Part shown: in pieces, positions 1 to 6,560 of the stretch
How the letters are laid out: each line of letters starts with the position of its first letter
How positions within the stretch are numbered: the first letter of the stretch is position 1
Source: an uncultured Cocleimonas sp.
GTDB taxonomy: Bacteria; Pseudomonadota; Gammaproteobacteria; Thiotrichales; Thiotrichaceae
Length of the DNA: 10,856 nucleotides
NCBI GenBank assembly: GCA_937974135.1
Contig: CALJIH010000193.1
Location: 1 to 10,856, forward strand
Reading direction: 5' to 3'
The notes under the pieces: model-generated
What the model was told of the DNA's origin: nothing
Seen by the model: only the letters and a program-made list of their open reading frames with translations
Database searches by the model: none
Made by a program: the position numbers and the translations under genes

Positions 1-444
1 CGTCACGAATTAAGCTTATTGTATAAGCACTATAAAGATTCACCAGATGCTTGGAATACCAAGCGCAATTGGCAAGCTGATGAAGTATCACCCTTTGAAA
101 AAATGCGCATTCTTGATCCAAAACCACTCCCGATTAAAACCAAATTAATGCAGCAACGTTTTGCCGAGCGTTTCCCACAGATTGGTGAGCCAAAAATTCT
201 CAATGATTGGGCAGGCATGATTGATGCGATGCCAGATATGGTGCCAATTGTAGATCGTGTGCCACAGCTTGAAGGTTTAATAGTAATGACAGGATTCAGT
301 GGTCATGGTTTTGGTATTGGTCCTGCGTTTGGCAAAATAATCGCACAAATGGCTTGTGGGGAAAAGAGTGAACATGATCTGAGACGTTTTCGTTTTAATC
401 GTTTTACTGATGGTAGCCGATTAAATATTGGGCCAAGTATCTAA
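1..444 (+). CDS. FAD-dependent oxidoreductase (DAO family), C-terminal part
   Basis: The frame is open from the first base and ends in TAA at 442-444, so the window holds only the last 147 residues; the N-terminal FAD-binding part lies outside. The C-terminal region contains the run GFSGHGFGIGPAFGK, the glycine-rich C-terminal motif of DAO-type flavoenzymes (D-amino-acid dehydrogenase, glycine oxidase and sarcosine oxidase relatives) that closes the FAD site. A family-like tail with FRFNRFTDGS follows. The preceding WAGMIDAMPDMVPIVDR segment also fits this family. Such enzymes oxidise an amine or amino acid using FAD; the substrate cannot be read from this fragment. The gene is convergent with the methyltransferase gene, only 6 bp apart, with no visible terminator between them. 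The family is secure; the exact enzyme is not. Confidence 0.85.
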   Translation, partial: RHELSLLYKHYKDSPDAWNTKRNWQADEVSPFEKMRILDPKPLPIKTKLMQQRFAERFPQIGEPKILNDWAGMIDAMPDMVPIVDRVPQLEGLIVMTGFSGHGFGIGPAFGKIIAQMACGEKSEHDLRRFRFNRFTDGSRLNIGPSI

Positions 445-450
445 TATCTT

Positions 451-1092
451 CTATGTTAAAGGCAATAAAATCCAAACACTTTCAGTAACCGGATATTTAC
501 CTTTTAAACCATCTTCACTGTCATTACTTTCAACACAATCTAGCGAGTAATGCTTAGCATAATGCTCGTTTAATTCGACAGGATTTAAGGAGAAAGGTGG
601 GCCATTCATGATGCTTTGATCGTACTCAAGACAAATCACTAATTGCTGCGTATTGTTAGTAATTTTGATTAGATGTTCACTATATCTTTTTCTCATTTCT
701 GAAGGCAGCGCGATCAGTGAGGCGCGATCGTAAACGGCATCAATCTCGCCTAACATTTCATGCGTTAATTCGAAAAAATCACCGACATAGATTTGAATAT
801 TGTCTGCTTGATAGAGAGTTAAATTTCCGACCTGTGAAATTTCTGGACTTATATTAAGCGCTTCAAAAAGCGCTTGAATGGCAACTTCACTTAATTCATT
901 TCCTACGACTTGAAAATCTTGTTCTAAAAGATACGCAATATCTAATGTTTTTCCACACAAGGGTAGAAAGATTTTTGCATTTTTGGAAAGCTGGAGTTTA
1001 TCTAGGGTATTTATAAGTAATGGATTAGGTTTATCCAAATGAAACCCGATCTGGTTTATTTTCCATTTTTCGTGCCAAAAATTTGCTTCCAT
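451..1092 (-). CDS. tpm: Thiopurine S-methyltransferase (TPMT family)
   Basis: SAM-dependent methyltransferase of 213 residues, close to the usual bacterial length (about 215). Motifs seen: LPLCGKTLDI (residues 43-52) and VVGNELSE (62-69) form the SAM-binding part, followed by GDFFEL (104-109) and DAVYDRASLIALP (118-130), all typical of TPMT. The N-terminus has the expected FWHEKW and GFHLDKPNPLL pattern. Bacterial members methylate thiols and can also methylate selenium or tellurium oxyanions; the natural substrate here is unknown. The frame is open upstream to 1197, but the start at 1092 is preferred because it begins exactly where the family begins and has AAAGGAG 8 bases upstream. The 35-residue extension is AT-rich and unlike the family. 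The gene diverges from the EamA gene. Confidence 0.93.
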   Translation of the reverse strand: MEANFWHEKWKINQIGFHLDKPNPLLINTLDKLQLSKNAKIFLPLCGKTLDIAYLLEQDFQVVGNELSEVAIQALFEALNISPEISQVGNLTLYQADNIQIYVGDFFELTHEMLGEIDAVYDRASLIALPSEMRKRYSEHLIKITNNTQQLVICLEYDQSIMNGPPFSLNPVELNEHYAKHYSLDCVESNDSEDGLKGKYPVTESVWILLPLT

Positions 1093-1313
1093 TAAATAAT
1101 CTCCTTTAAAGCAATTATCGGGTGTTCTGTACTGAAAAACTATCTTAATATGATTGAGCTTTAGATATTTTTTAATTTTTGTTTTATGAAACAACAACTA
1201 AAACCGTTTAAAAGTAGGGGGGTGTCTTTTTTATCTTGTTAAGCAGTTATTGAGTGTTATATAGATTAGAATCACCAATCATTTCAAACTTAAAGAATAA
1301 TCAGAATAACATC
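1093..1313. other. Divergent intergenic region with one repeat copy
   Basis: This 221-bp AT-rich gap lies between the starts of the methyltransferase and EamA genes and should hold promoters for both. I could not identify a convincing -35/-10 pair on either strand. It contains copy R1 of the dispersed repeat. Confidence 0.5.
1201..1232 (-). repeat. Dispersed intergenic repeat, copy R1
   Basis: Read on the minus strand this contains AAAGACACCCCCCTACTTTT followed by AAACGGTTTTAG. It shares this layout with the copies at 2456 and 8625: GACACCCCC, then TACTTTT, then CG, then TTTT. It lies between divergent promoters. The repeat is seen directly; its biological class is inferred. Confidence 0.7.
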
Positions 1314-2207
1314 ATGAGAAACTTCCTTTTCTACGTCAGTCTTGTTTTTATCTGGGGAACGTCGTGGATAGCGATTAAATTTCAAACAGGTGAAATTCCG
1401 GTCGAGAATTCTGGCTTCTACCGGCATTTTAGCTCAGCTATTTTGATGTTTGTGTTTTTGATTTTAAGTAAGCGTTTGCGACGTCTACGACCGATTGATC
1501 ATATATTTTGTATGTTACAAGGCGCCTGTTTATTCGGTTTTAACTTCTATTTTTTCTATATCGCGACAGATTTAAATATCGAGACAGGATTGTTATCTGT
1601 GATATTTTCGATGGCAACTATTTTCAATATGGTGAATAACCGATTTTGGTATAAGGTTGTTCCAAGTCGGAATACTATTATTGGCGCTATAATTGGCGTT
1701 ACGGGTATTTCTCTGTTGTTTTATCCTGATTTAGTCAGCACATTGACTAACCATTCTGATACGCGTTTTTATGGAGTTTTACTAGCTGTTGCGGGTACCT
1801 ATTTATTCTCAACGGGTAATATGATTTCAGTGCGCCACAATAAACATCAACTACCCCTTTTAACCACCACTGCCTGGGCCATGTTTTATGGTTCGATGGT
1901 GATGTTGGCGCTGAGTGTAGTCTTTGTCGGAAGCTTTAGTTTTGATCCAAGTTCAGAATATGTGTTGTCATTAGCGTATCTGGTTGTGTTCGCAAGCGTA
2001 ATAGCCTTTGCGGCTTACCTGAGTTTGATCAATAGTATTGGTGCGAATAAAACCGCCTATGCAACGGTGTTGTTCCCCATTGTGGCCTTGAGTATTTCTA
2101 CTGTATTAGAAGGCTATGTATTTACGCCACTAGCGATAGTGGGTTTGTTGTTAGCGATTATTGGCAATATCATTGTGTTTTATAAACCTAAAATCACGAC
2201 AAAATAG
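1314..2207 (+). CDS. EamA/DMT-superfamily transporter
   Basis: A 297-residue, very hydrophobic inner-membrane protein with two tandem EamA domains and an expected ten membrane segments, the standard length for the drug/metabolite transporter superfamily. The N-terminus FIWGTSWIAIKF and the following arginine in GFYRHFSSAILMF fit the first EamA repeat. The second repeat starts near FYGVLLAVAGTYLFSTGNM, and the protein ends in a typical IVGLLLAIIGNIIVFYKPK tail. Members export metabolites or amino acids; the substrate is not predictable. A GTG at 1254 would add 20 polar residues, but the ATG at 1314 gives the family N-terminus directly before the first membrane helix. Neither start has a strong ribosome binding site. 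The DUF1272 gene follows within 10 bp, so the two are probably co-transcribed. Confidence 0.9.
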   Translation: MRNFLFYVSLVFIWGTSWIAIKFQTGEIPVENSGFYRHFSSAILMFVFLILSKRLRRLRPIDHIFCMLQGACLFGFNFYFFYIATDLNIETGLLSVIFSMATIFNMVNNRFWYKVVPSRNTIIGAIIGVTGISLLFYPDLVSTLTNHSDTRFYGVLLAVAGTYLFSTGNMISVRHNKHQLPLLTTTAWAMFYGSMVMLALSVVFVGSFSFDPSSEYVLSLAYLVVFASVIAFAAYLSLINSIGANKTAYATVLFPIVALSISTVLEGYVFTPLAIVGLLLAIIGNIIVFYKPKITTK

Positions 2208-2216
2208 AGGATGAAT

Positions 2217-2453
2217 ATGTTAGCGTTGAGACCAAGCTGTGAAAATTGCAATAAACTTCTACCGCCTGATTCAAAGCAAGCCATGATCTGTACTTACGAG
2301 TGCACGTTTTGTAGAGACTGCGTTGAAAATGTACTGATGGGTGTTTGTCCAAACTGTGGTGGTAATTTTGTGAGTCGACCGATTCGTCCTGCAAAAATGT
2401 TGATCAAGCATCCTGCGAGCACTGATGTCGTGTTTAAACCTGTTAATAAATAG
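2217..2453 (+). CDS. DUF1272 family cysteine-rich zinc-binding protein
   Basis: A small protein of 78 residues with eight cysteines (8, 11, 25, 29, 32, 35, 44, 47) arranged as CxxC, C-x3-C-x2-C-x2-C and CPNC, which suggests two zinc sites. The opening MLALRPSCENC and the block ICTYECTFCRDC...GVCPNCGG match the DUF1272 family, whose biochemical role is unknown. An ATG at 2211 would give 80 residues. The ATG at 2217 is preferred because GAGG lies 6 bases upstream of it and it gives the family's usual N-terminus. The gene starts 9 bp after the EamA stop codon, which suggests translational coupling and one transcript. It may be regulatory or a metal-binding partner, but nothing in the sequence shows which. 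Confidence 0.9.
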   Translation: MLALRPSCENCNKLLPPDSKQAMICTYECTFCRDCVENVLMGVCPNCGGNFVSRPIRPAKMLIKHPASTDVVFKPVNK

Positions 2454-2455
2454 GG

Positions 2456-2486
2456 AAAAGACACCCCCGTACTTTTTGGCGTTTTA
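2456..2486 (+). repeat. Dispersed intergenic repeat, copy R2
   Basis: Contains AAAAGACACCCCCGTACTTT followed by TTGGCGTTTTA. It matches R1 and R3a, with one C-to-G change just before TACTTTT. It fills nearly all of the 42-bp gap between the DUF1272 and DUF2164 genes. The AAGGA ribosome binding site of the next gene begins at its right edge. Confidence 0.7.
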
Positions 2487-2495
2487 AGGATAACT

Positions 2496-2759
2496 ATGCC
2501 TTCAATAAAAAATTCAAATTCAATTACCTTTAGTCCAGAAGAAAAAGAGCGATTGATACCCAAGATAAAGATGTATGTAAAAGAAGAGTTAGATCAAGAT
2601 ATCGGAAACTTTGACGCAGAATTTTTACTGGATTTTTTCTCTGAAGAGATAGGGGTATATTTTTATAATCGAGGCATTCGTGATTCTTTGGATATGTTGG
2701 ATAACCGTATGGAAGAGTTGAAAGAGTCGATTTATGTGTTAGAAAAACCTATTAAATAA
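2496..2759 (+). CDS. DUF2164 family protein
   Basis: An 87-residue, acidic, mostly helical soluble protein with no signal peptide or membrane segment. The core ITFSPEEKERLIPKIKMY, EELDQDIGNFDAEFLLDFF, IGVYFYNRGIRD and the ending IYVLEKP match the DUF2164 family along its full length. The function of the family is unknown to me. AAGGA lies 5 bases before the ATG. The gene is 42 bp behind the DUF1272 gene, with a repeat copy filling the gap, so read-through from the EamA-DUF1272 unit is possible but not shown. Family assignment is firm; no role is proposed. Confidence 0.9.
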   Translation: MPSIKNSNSITFSPEEKERLIPKIKMYVKEELDQDIGNFDAEFLLDFFSEEIGVYFYNRGIRDSLDMLDNRMEELKESIYVLEKPIK

Positions 2760-2836
2760 TCTTTTCATTGTAACGGACTTTTATTGCTGAAGGCGTGTTT
2801 AAAGAATAGAAATTAAACCAACAATAGGATTTTATA

Positions 2837-3148
2837 ATGAAAAACACATTGCTCTCTTTGGTCTCGGTTTTAATCGTTAGTTTTGCAAATGTATCTTTTG
2901 CTGCGGATCTGGCAGCAGGAAAAGATAAAACCGCAAGCTGTGCAGGTTGCCATGGAACAGAAGGAATTAGTGAAACAGGGTTGTTTCCTAATTTAGCCGG
3001 ACAGCACGCAGAATATTTAGAAAGTGCACTAAAACAATACCGCGATGGTGATCGTGAAAATGAAATGATGACACCAATGGCGAAAGGTTTAAGCAATGAG
3101 GATATTGCTAATATTGCTGCCTATTATGCCAGTCTAAAAGGAAAGTAA
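2837..3148 (+). CDS. Periplasmic class I c-type cytochrome (c553/c4-like)
   Basis: A 103-residue precursor. Residues 1-22 form a Sec signal peptide with likely cleavage after VSFA, leaving about 81 residues, the size of a small monohaem cytochrome. The haem-attachment motif is CAGCH (35-39), with His39 as proximal ligand. The sixth ligand should be one of Met77, Met78 or Met81 in EMMTPMAKGLS, and the C-terminal helix DIANIAAYYASLKG is typical. It would carry electrons in the periplasm; the redox partner is unknown. AGGA lies 7 bases upstream of the ATG. A weak promoter, TTGCTG (2784-2789), 17 bp, TAGAAA (2807-2812), may precede it. The cupin gene follows after a single base, so the two are very likely one operon. 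Confidence 0.93.
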   Translation: MKNTLLSLVSVLIVSFANVSFAADLAAGKDKTASCAGCHGTEGISETGLFPNLAGQHAEYLESALKQYRDGDRENEMMTPMAKGLSNEDIANIAAYYASLKGK

Positions 3149-3149
3149 A

Positions 3150-3479
3150 ATGAAACATAAGAGCACTCATAAAATAATTAAAAGCGCAGAGTTTTCTGCT
3201 GACAAAGCTTGGGGTGCTCTCGATATTGCCAATATGAATGGCATAACCACGAGGCTACATTGGACAAATGAGCCATATCATTGGCACGTCAATGATGGTG
3301 AAGAAGTATTTGCTGTACTTGATGGGGTCGTTGACATGCATTACAAACAAAACAGCAAAACGCTTATTGAAAAATTATTCACAGGCGATGTTTTTTATGC
3401 AGGTGTCGGCACAGAACACGTTGCTCATCCTATTGGTGAAGCGCGAATATTGGTTATTGAATCTGAAGGAAGTGAATGA
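3150..3479 (+). CDS. Small single-domain cupin protein
   Basis: A 109-residue protein made of one cupin beta-barrel. Motif 1 is HWH (44-46) with Glu51, continuing to Gly59. Motif 2 runs from GDVFYAG (79-85) to His90. His44, His46, Glu51 and His90 are the expected metal ligands, so a bound divalent metal is likely. No signal peptide is present, so it should be cytoplasmic. Its start is one base after the cytochrome stop codon, and GGAAAG at the end of the cytochrome gene serves as ribosome binding site. The cupin fold covers enzymes and binding proteins alike, and no substrate can be assigned. The pairing with an exported cytochrome is conserved-looking, but I infer no joint function. Confidence 0.88.
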   Translation: MKHKSTHKIIKSAEFSADKAWGALDIANMNGITTRLHWTNEPYHWHVNDGEEVFAVLDGVVDMHYKQNSKTLIEKLFTGDVFYAGVGTEHVAHPIGEARILVIESEGSE

Positions 3480-3535
3480 TTTTTAAGGTGTGATCCTGTA
3501 TGTTTCGTGACAACTAAACGCAACAGGTTAATACA

Positions 3536-4273
3536 ATGTTCTCAGGTTTTTTTCGCGGAATAAGTTATGTTTTTCAAGGATTTTCACTAATCACTCAAAA
3601 AGGTATTCGTCCTTTTGTGCTGATTCCTTTGTTGGTGAATATTGGTGTATTTTCATTCGCAATTTGGTTGGCTAAGTCTCAATTTGATCAACTTATGACA
3701 AAGATGTTAGCTTGGTTGCCTAGCTGGTTATCTTGGGTCGAATGGATACTCTGGCCGATTTTCGCTGTTTTAATTTTGATTGCTGTTTTTTATAGTTTTA
3801 CGATTATTGCAAATCTCATTGCATCCCCATTTAATGCTTTACTTGCAGAACGTGTAGAACAAAAGCTCAGCGGTCAGACGATAGCTGAGGAAAATGGTAT
3901 CAAAGCAGTTTTAAAGAACTCTGGTAAAGCTATAAGCAGTGAAGTAAGCAAGGTGATGTATTCACTTAAATGGCTTCCGATCCTGTTGATAATAACCGTC
4001 ATTCCAGGCTTAAATATTATCGCTCCCTTTACTTGGGCAATTTATGGCGCGTGGATGCTGTCTTTGCAGTACACAGACTTCGCTATGGGTAATCATCAGC
4101 TTTTTGTCAAAGATGAATTACCGCTATTACGTAAGAACCGTGCAGTTGCCTTAGGTTTTGGTGGAATTTTAACCATTTTAATGATGATTCCGGTGGTTAA
4201 TTTTTTCGTTATGCCAGTGGGTGTTGCTGGAGGTGCTGCTTTCTGGGTAGATAAGCTCTCCAAAAGTCGCTAA
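3536..4273 (+). CDS. cysZ: CysZ/EI24-type inner-membrane protein, probable sulfate uptake protein
   Basis: A 245-residue multi-spanning protein matching the CysZ (EI24) family in length and layout. It opens with FFRGISYVFQGFSLI. Hydrophobic stretches lie near 26-46 and 70-95, and there are two long hydrophobic regions in the second half. The family-typical motif ASPFNALLAERVE (96-108) follows the second stretch, and LQYTDFAMGNH sits near 180. CysZ of Escherichia coli takes up sulfate for cysteine synthesis. No cys genes are seen beside it here, so the substrate is assigned from the family only. The ribosome binding site is weak (AGG 8 bases upstream). It lies 56 bp after the cupin gene with no terminator between them, so it may share that transcript. 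Confidence 0.85.
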   Translation: MFSGFFRGISYVFQGFSLITQKGIRPFVLIPLLVNIGVFSFAIWLAKSQFDQLMTKMLAWLPSWLSWVEWILWPIFAVLILIAVFYSFTIIANLIASPFNALLAERVEQKLSGQTIAEENGIKAVLKNSGKAISSEVSKVMYSLKWLPILLIITVIPGLNIIAPFTWAIYGAWMLSLQYTDFAMGNHQLFVKDELPLLRKNRAVALGFGGILTILMMIPVVNFFVMPVGVAGGAAFWVDKLSKSR

Positions 4274-4324
4274 ATGTCTTTAAATTCTTCAAATTAATAA
4301 ATTGAAACCTTTTGTGATAAAATC

Positions 4325-4347
4325 GTACTAAGTAGTACACATATAAT
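4325..4347 (+). promoter_or_regulatory. Candidate promoter with operator-like palindrome before the DUF937 gene
   Basis: A perfect inverted repeat, GTACT-AAGT-AGTAC (4325-4338), is followed 3 bases later by a consensus TATAAT box (4342-4347). No good -35 box is present, and the palindrome lies just downstream of where one would be. This suggests a regulator-dependent promoter. The start of the DUF937 gene is 38 bp further on. Confidence 0.4.
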
Positions 4348-4385
4348 AATTTGTTTTAAATTTCTCATCATCAAAGGAAGGAACC

Positions 4386-5501
4386 ATGAGCTTTAATTTA
4401 ATCGATTTAGTAAAAGACCAACTGAGTGACCAAGTTATGGGTCAACTTGGCAATGTTCTTGGCGGTACTGCAGAACAAAACGAATCTGCAATCAGTAGTG
4501 CAATACCTGGTTTATTGAGCGGCCTTACTAATTTAGGTGCAACAGACAATGGCGCAGGCTCTTTATTCAATGCGATAAATGATCAAGACGATAGTATTTT
4601 GGATAATCTTGGTGACATGCTAGGTGGAAGTAATCAAAGCAGCATGATGGGTATGGGTACAAAAGTACTCGGTTCGCTGTTAGGTGGAGGTGGATTAGGT
4701 AGCCTAGTAAATGCTGTTTCTGGGTTTAGTGGCGCGGGTAGAAGCAACACGGGTTCTTTAATGGGACTACTAGCACCGATTATTTTTGGTGTAGTAAAAC
4801 GCAAACTTCTGGGCGGCGGCGGTAGTGGTTTTGACGTTGGCAGCCTAATGAATATGTTTAATAGCCAAAAAGATAATGTGCAAGCAGCAATGCCATCAGG
4901 ATTTGCTGATTCTTTGAAATCATCGGGTTTTGACAAAATTGATTTTTCTTTAGGTGACAATCTGTCTGATGCTGCTGATAGTGTTAAAGACACGGTATCA
5001 AATGCAGCCGATAACGTTGTAGATAGAACCCAAGAAGCCGCTAGTGAAGGAAAATCTTTGCTTGGTAAATTATTACCTTTAGCACTGTTAATTGGTGCAG
5101 CTTTAATCGCCTACAACTTGTTCTTTAAAGGTGGAGCGCAGGAAGAAGCGACTAGTTCATCAACTACAACCCAATTTGAAAGTTTAGATGCTGCTGGGAT
5201 TGGCAATGAATTAAAAAATACTATGGGTTCACTTTCTTCCACATTTGGTGGTATTACTGATGTTGATTCGGCAAAAGCGGCACTGCCTAATATCACGTCT
5301 GCTACTGAAAACTTAGGTGGATTGGCTGCCGTTATGGATAAGCTTCCAGAAGCTGCAAGAGGGCCGATTAAAGCAGTTGTTGCAGGTGGCTTGCCGCAAT
5401 TACAAGAATTGATGAATAAGATTAGCGCTATTCCAGGAGTTGGTCCAATCGTCAAACCTGTGATCGATGGTTTGACTGAAAAGTTGGCAATGTTTAACTA
5501 A
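4386..5501 (+). CDS. Membrane-anchored DUF937 protein with glycine-rich N-terminal region
   Basis: A 371-residue protein. Residues 1-180 resemble DUF937: SFNLIDLVKDQLSDQVMGQLG, repeated glycine- and leucine-rich helices, then LMGLLAPIIFGVVKRKL. A polar, acidic linker (about 182-222, repeated DNLSDAADSVKD-type segments) leads to one membrane helix (about 229-247). The C-terminal 120 residues follow, with DSAKAALPNITSATENLGGLAAVMDKLP and IPGVGPIVKPVIDGL. Related DUF937 proteins often carry an OmpA domain after the helix. None is visible here, and I do not recognise a named domain in this tail. The ribosome binding site is strong (GGAAGGA, 3 bases before ATG). The gene stands alone, with its own candidate promoter and a strong terminator. 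Function unknown; an envelope role is inferred from the membrane helix. Confidence 0.82.
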   Translation: MSFNLIDLVKDQLSDQVMGQLGNVLGGTAEQNESAISSAIPGLLSGLTNLGATDNGAGSLFNAINDQDDSILDNLGDMLGGSNQSSMMGMGTKVLGSLLGGGGLGSLVNAVSGFSGAGRSNTGSLMGLLAPIIFGVVKRKLLGGGGSGFDVGSLMNMFNSQKDNVQAAMPSGFADSLKSSGFDKIDFSLGDNLSDAADSVKDTVSNAADNVVDRTQEAASEGKSLLGKLLPLALLIGAALIAYNLFFKGGAQEEATSSSTTTQFESLDAAGIGNELKNTMGSLSSTFGGITDVDSAKAALPNITSATENLGGLAAVMDKLPEAARGPIKAVVAGGLPQLQELMNKISAIPGVGPIVKPVIDGLTEKLAMFN

Positions 5502-5522
5502 ATTCGAGTTAAAGCTTAAAAT

Positions 5523-5549
5523 AAAAAACCCGCTTGAAGCGGGTTTTTT
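5523..5549. terminator. Bidirectional intrinsic terminator
   Basis: A perfect 7-bp GC-rich stem, CCCGCTT (5529-5535) and AAGCGGG (5537-5543), is flanked by six A on the left and six T on the right. It therefore works as an intrinsic terminator on both strands, ending the DUF937 gene from the left and the convergent YeeN/YebC gene from the right. Confidence 0.95.
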
Positions 5550-5572
5550 ATTATATGTAATGGATAAAAGTT

Positions 5573-6292
5573 TTAAAGCTCAACACTGTGATAAACGTTT
5601 TGCACATCGTCATTATCATCCAGCAATTCAAGTAATTTCTCAAACTGTTCGAGGTCTTCACCACTTAATGTCATTGGGTTTTGTGCCAAGTATTGAATTT
5701 CATCAACCTCGAATTCGAAGTCTTTACCGAGTAAATCCCACAGTGCTTGTTTGGCTTTGCCGTACTCAGTATTGGGTGTGAATACCGAAATCATTCCGTC
5801 TTCATCTTCAATATCACTTACGTCAACGTCTGCTTCCATCAGCGCATCTAATACTGATTCTTCATCGCTACCTTTAAATACAAAAATCGCGGCATGATCG
5901 AATAAATGATTAACCGTACCTGGCGTGCCTAATTTACATTTTGATTTGGTAAAACATAAACGTACATCACCAAAGGTGCGATTTGGGTTGTCTGTTAAGC
6001 ATTCTACTAAAACCATGCTACCGGCAGGACCGAAACCTTCATACAACGCTGGTGCAAAGTCTTCGCCGCCAACACCTTGAGATTTTTCGATGGCTTTGTC
6101 AATAACATGTGTGGGTACTTGATCCTTTTTGGCGCGATCAATCAGTCCACGTAAACTCAAATTGCCATCTGGATCAGGGCCACCCGCTTTGGCACAAACG
6201 TATATTTCACGTCCATAGCGGCTGTAAACTTTCGCCTTCATATCTGACGTTTTAGCCATTGAATCTTTACGGTTTTGGTATGCGCGACCCAT
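5573..6292 (-). CDS. YebC/PmpR/TACO1 family protein, YeeN type
   Basis: A 239-residue protein covering the full YebC/TACO1 family length. The N-terminus MGRAYQNRKDSMAKTSDMKA and the segments YVCAKAGGPDPDGNLSLRGLIDRAK, VPTHVIDKAIEK and YEGFGPAGSMVLVECLTDN are typical. The N-terminus and length are closer to Escherichia coli YeeN than to canonical YebC, so a second YebC gene elsewhere in the genome is likely. Family members were described as transcription factors (PmpR); TACO1 and newer bacterial work point to a role in translation through stall-prone sequences. I cannot choose between these roles from sequence. A weak GAGAGA precedes the ATG. A perfect palindrome lies 38-54 bp upstream, over a candidate promoter. 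Confidence 0.92.
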   Translation of the reverse strand: MGRAYQNRKDSMAKTSDMKAKVYSRYGREIYVCAKAGGPDPDGNLSLRGLIDRAKKDQVPTHVIDKAIEKSQGVGGEDFAPALYEGFGPAGSMVLVECLTDNPNRTFGDVRLCFTKSKCKLGTPGTVNHLFDHAAIFVFKGSDEESVLDALMEADVDVSDIEDEDGMISVFTPNTEYGKAKQALWDLLGKDFEFEVDEIQYLAQNPMTLSGEDLEQFEKLLELLDDNDDVQNVYHSVEL

Positions 6293-6316
6293 AGTATCTC
6301 TCGCTTATTTTCTAAG

Positions 6317-6346
6317 ACTATAAAAACCGCAAATCTTACAGATTTG
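6317..6346 (-). promoter_or_regulatory. Candidate promoter and palindromic operator of the YeeN/YebC gene
   Basis: On the minus strand a TATAGT box occupies 6322-6317. Upstream of it is a perfect inverted repeat, CAAATCT-TAC-AGATTTG (6330-6346), which covers the spacer and -35 region. No good -35 hexamer is seen. The geometry fits a repressor operator, but this is inference. Confidence 0.35.
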
Positions 6347-6449
6347 TTGATCTATTTGGAAGGTGATGTTTGTTAAAACGTTATATAAAACCCATAGCTG
6401 CGCATAAATTCTATTTAAGCTTTTAAAAAACAAACGCTTAATATCATTC

Positions 6450-6472
6450 AAAAGTGGGTGCCTCTTTAGATT
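6450..6472 (-). repeat. Degenerate dispersed repeat, copy R4
   Basis: The plus strand reads AAAAGTGGGTGCCTCTTTAG and then ATT. It matches R3b (AAAAGAGTGGGTGAATTTAG, then ATT) apart from small gaps and substitutions. In reverse it resembles the GACACCC-CTTTT part of R1 to R3a, so it is taken as a divergent family member. Confidence 0.45.
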
Positions 6473-6516
6473 CCCTAGGAATAAAAGAGGTATTAGATCA
6501 ATTTCCGCAAGGAAAT
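6461..6516. repeat. Two adjacent stem-loops downstream of the CBS gene
   Basis: The first pairs CCTCTTTAGATTCC (6461-6474) with GGAATAAAAGAGG (6478-6490), leaving one bulge. The second is the perfect stem ATTTCC-GCAA-GGAAAT (6501-6516) with a GNRA tetraloop. They lie 45-100 bp past the stop codon of the CBS gene on the minus strand. There is no run of T after either stem, so they are not standard terminators. They could fold in a transcript from either strand. Confidence 0.5.
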
Positions 6517-6560
6517 ATCGGGGAAGGTCTTAGCATCGTAAATGATTTAAAAAACTCAAC

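Noticed and set aside
1093..1197. A 35-codon N-terminal extension of the methyltransferase.
   Set aside because: The extension is AT-rich and has no family similarity; the start at 1092 has a good ribosome binding site and matches the family N-terminus.
2294..2563. An 89-codon minus-strand frame across the DUF1272 and DUF2164 genes.
   Set aside because: Both plus-strand genes are family matches; this frame has no ribosome binding site or recognisable product.
4634..4993. A 119-codon minus-strand frame inside the DUF937 gene.
   Set aside because: It is antisense to a well-supported gene, and its proline/serine-rich product mirrors the glycine-rich codons of the real frame.
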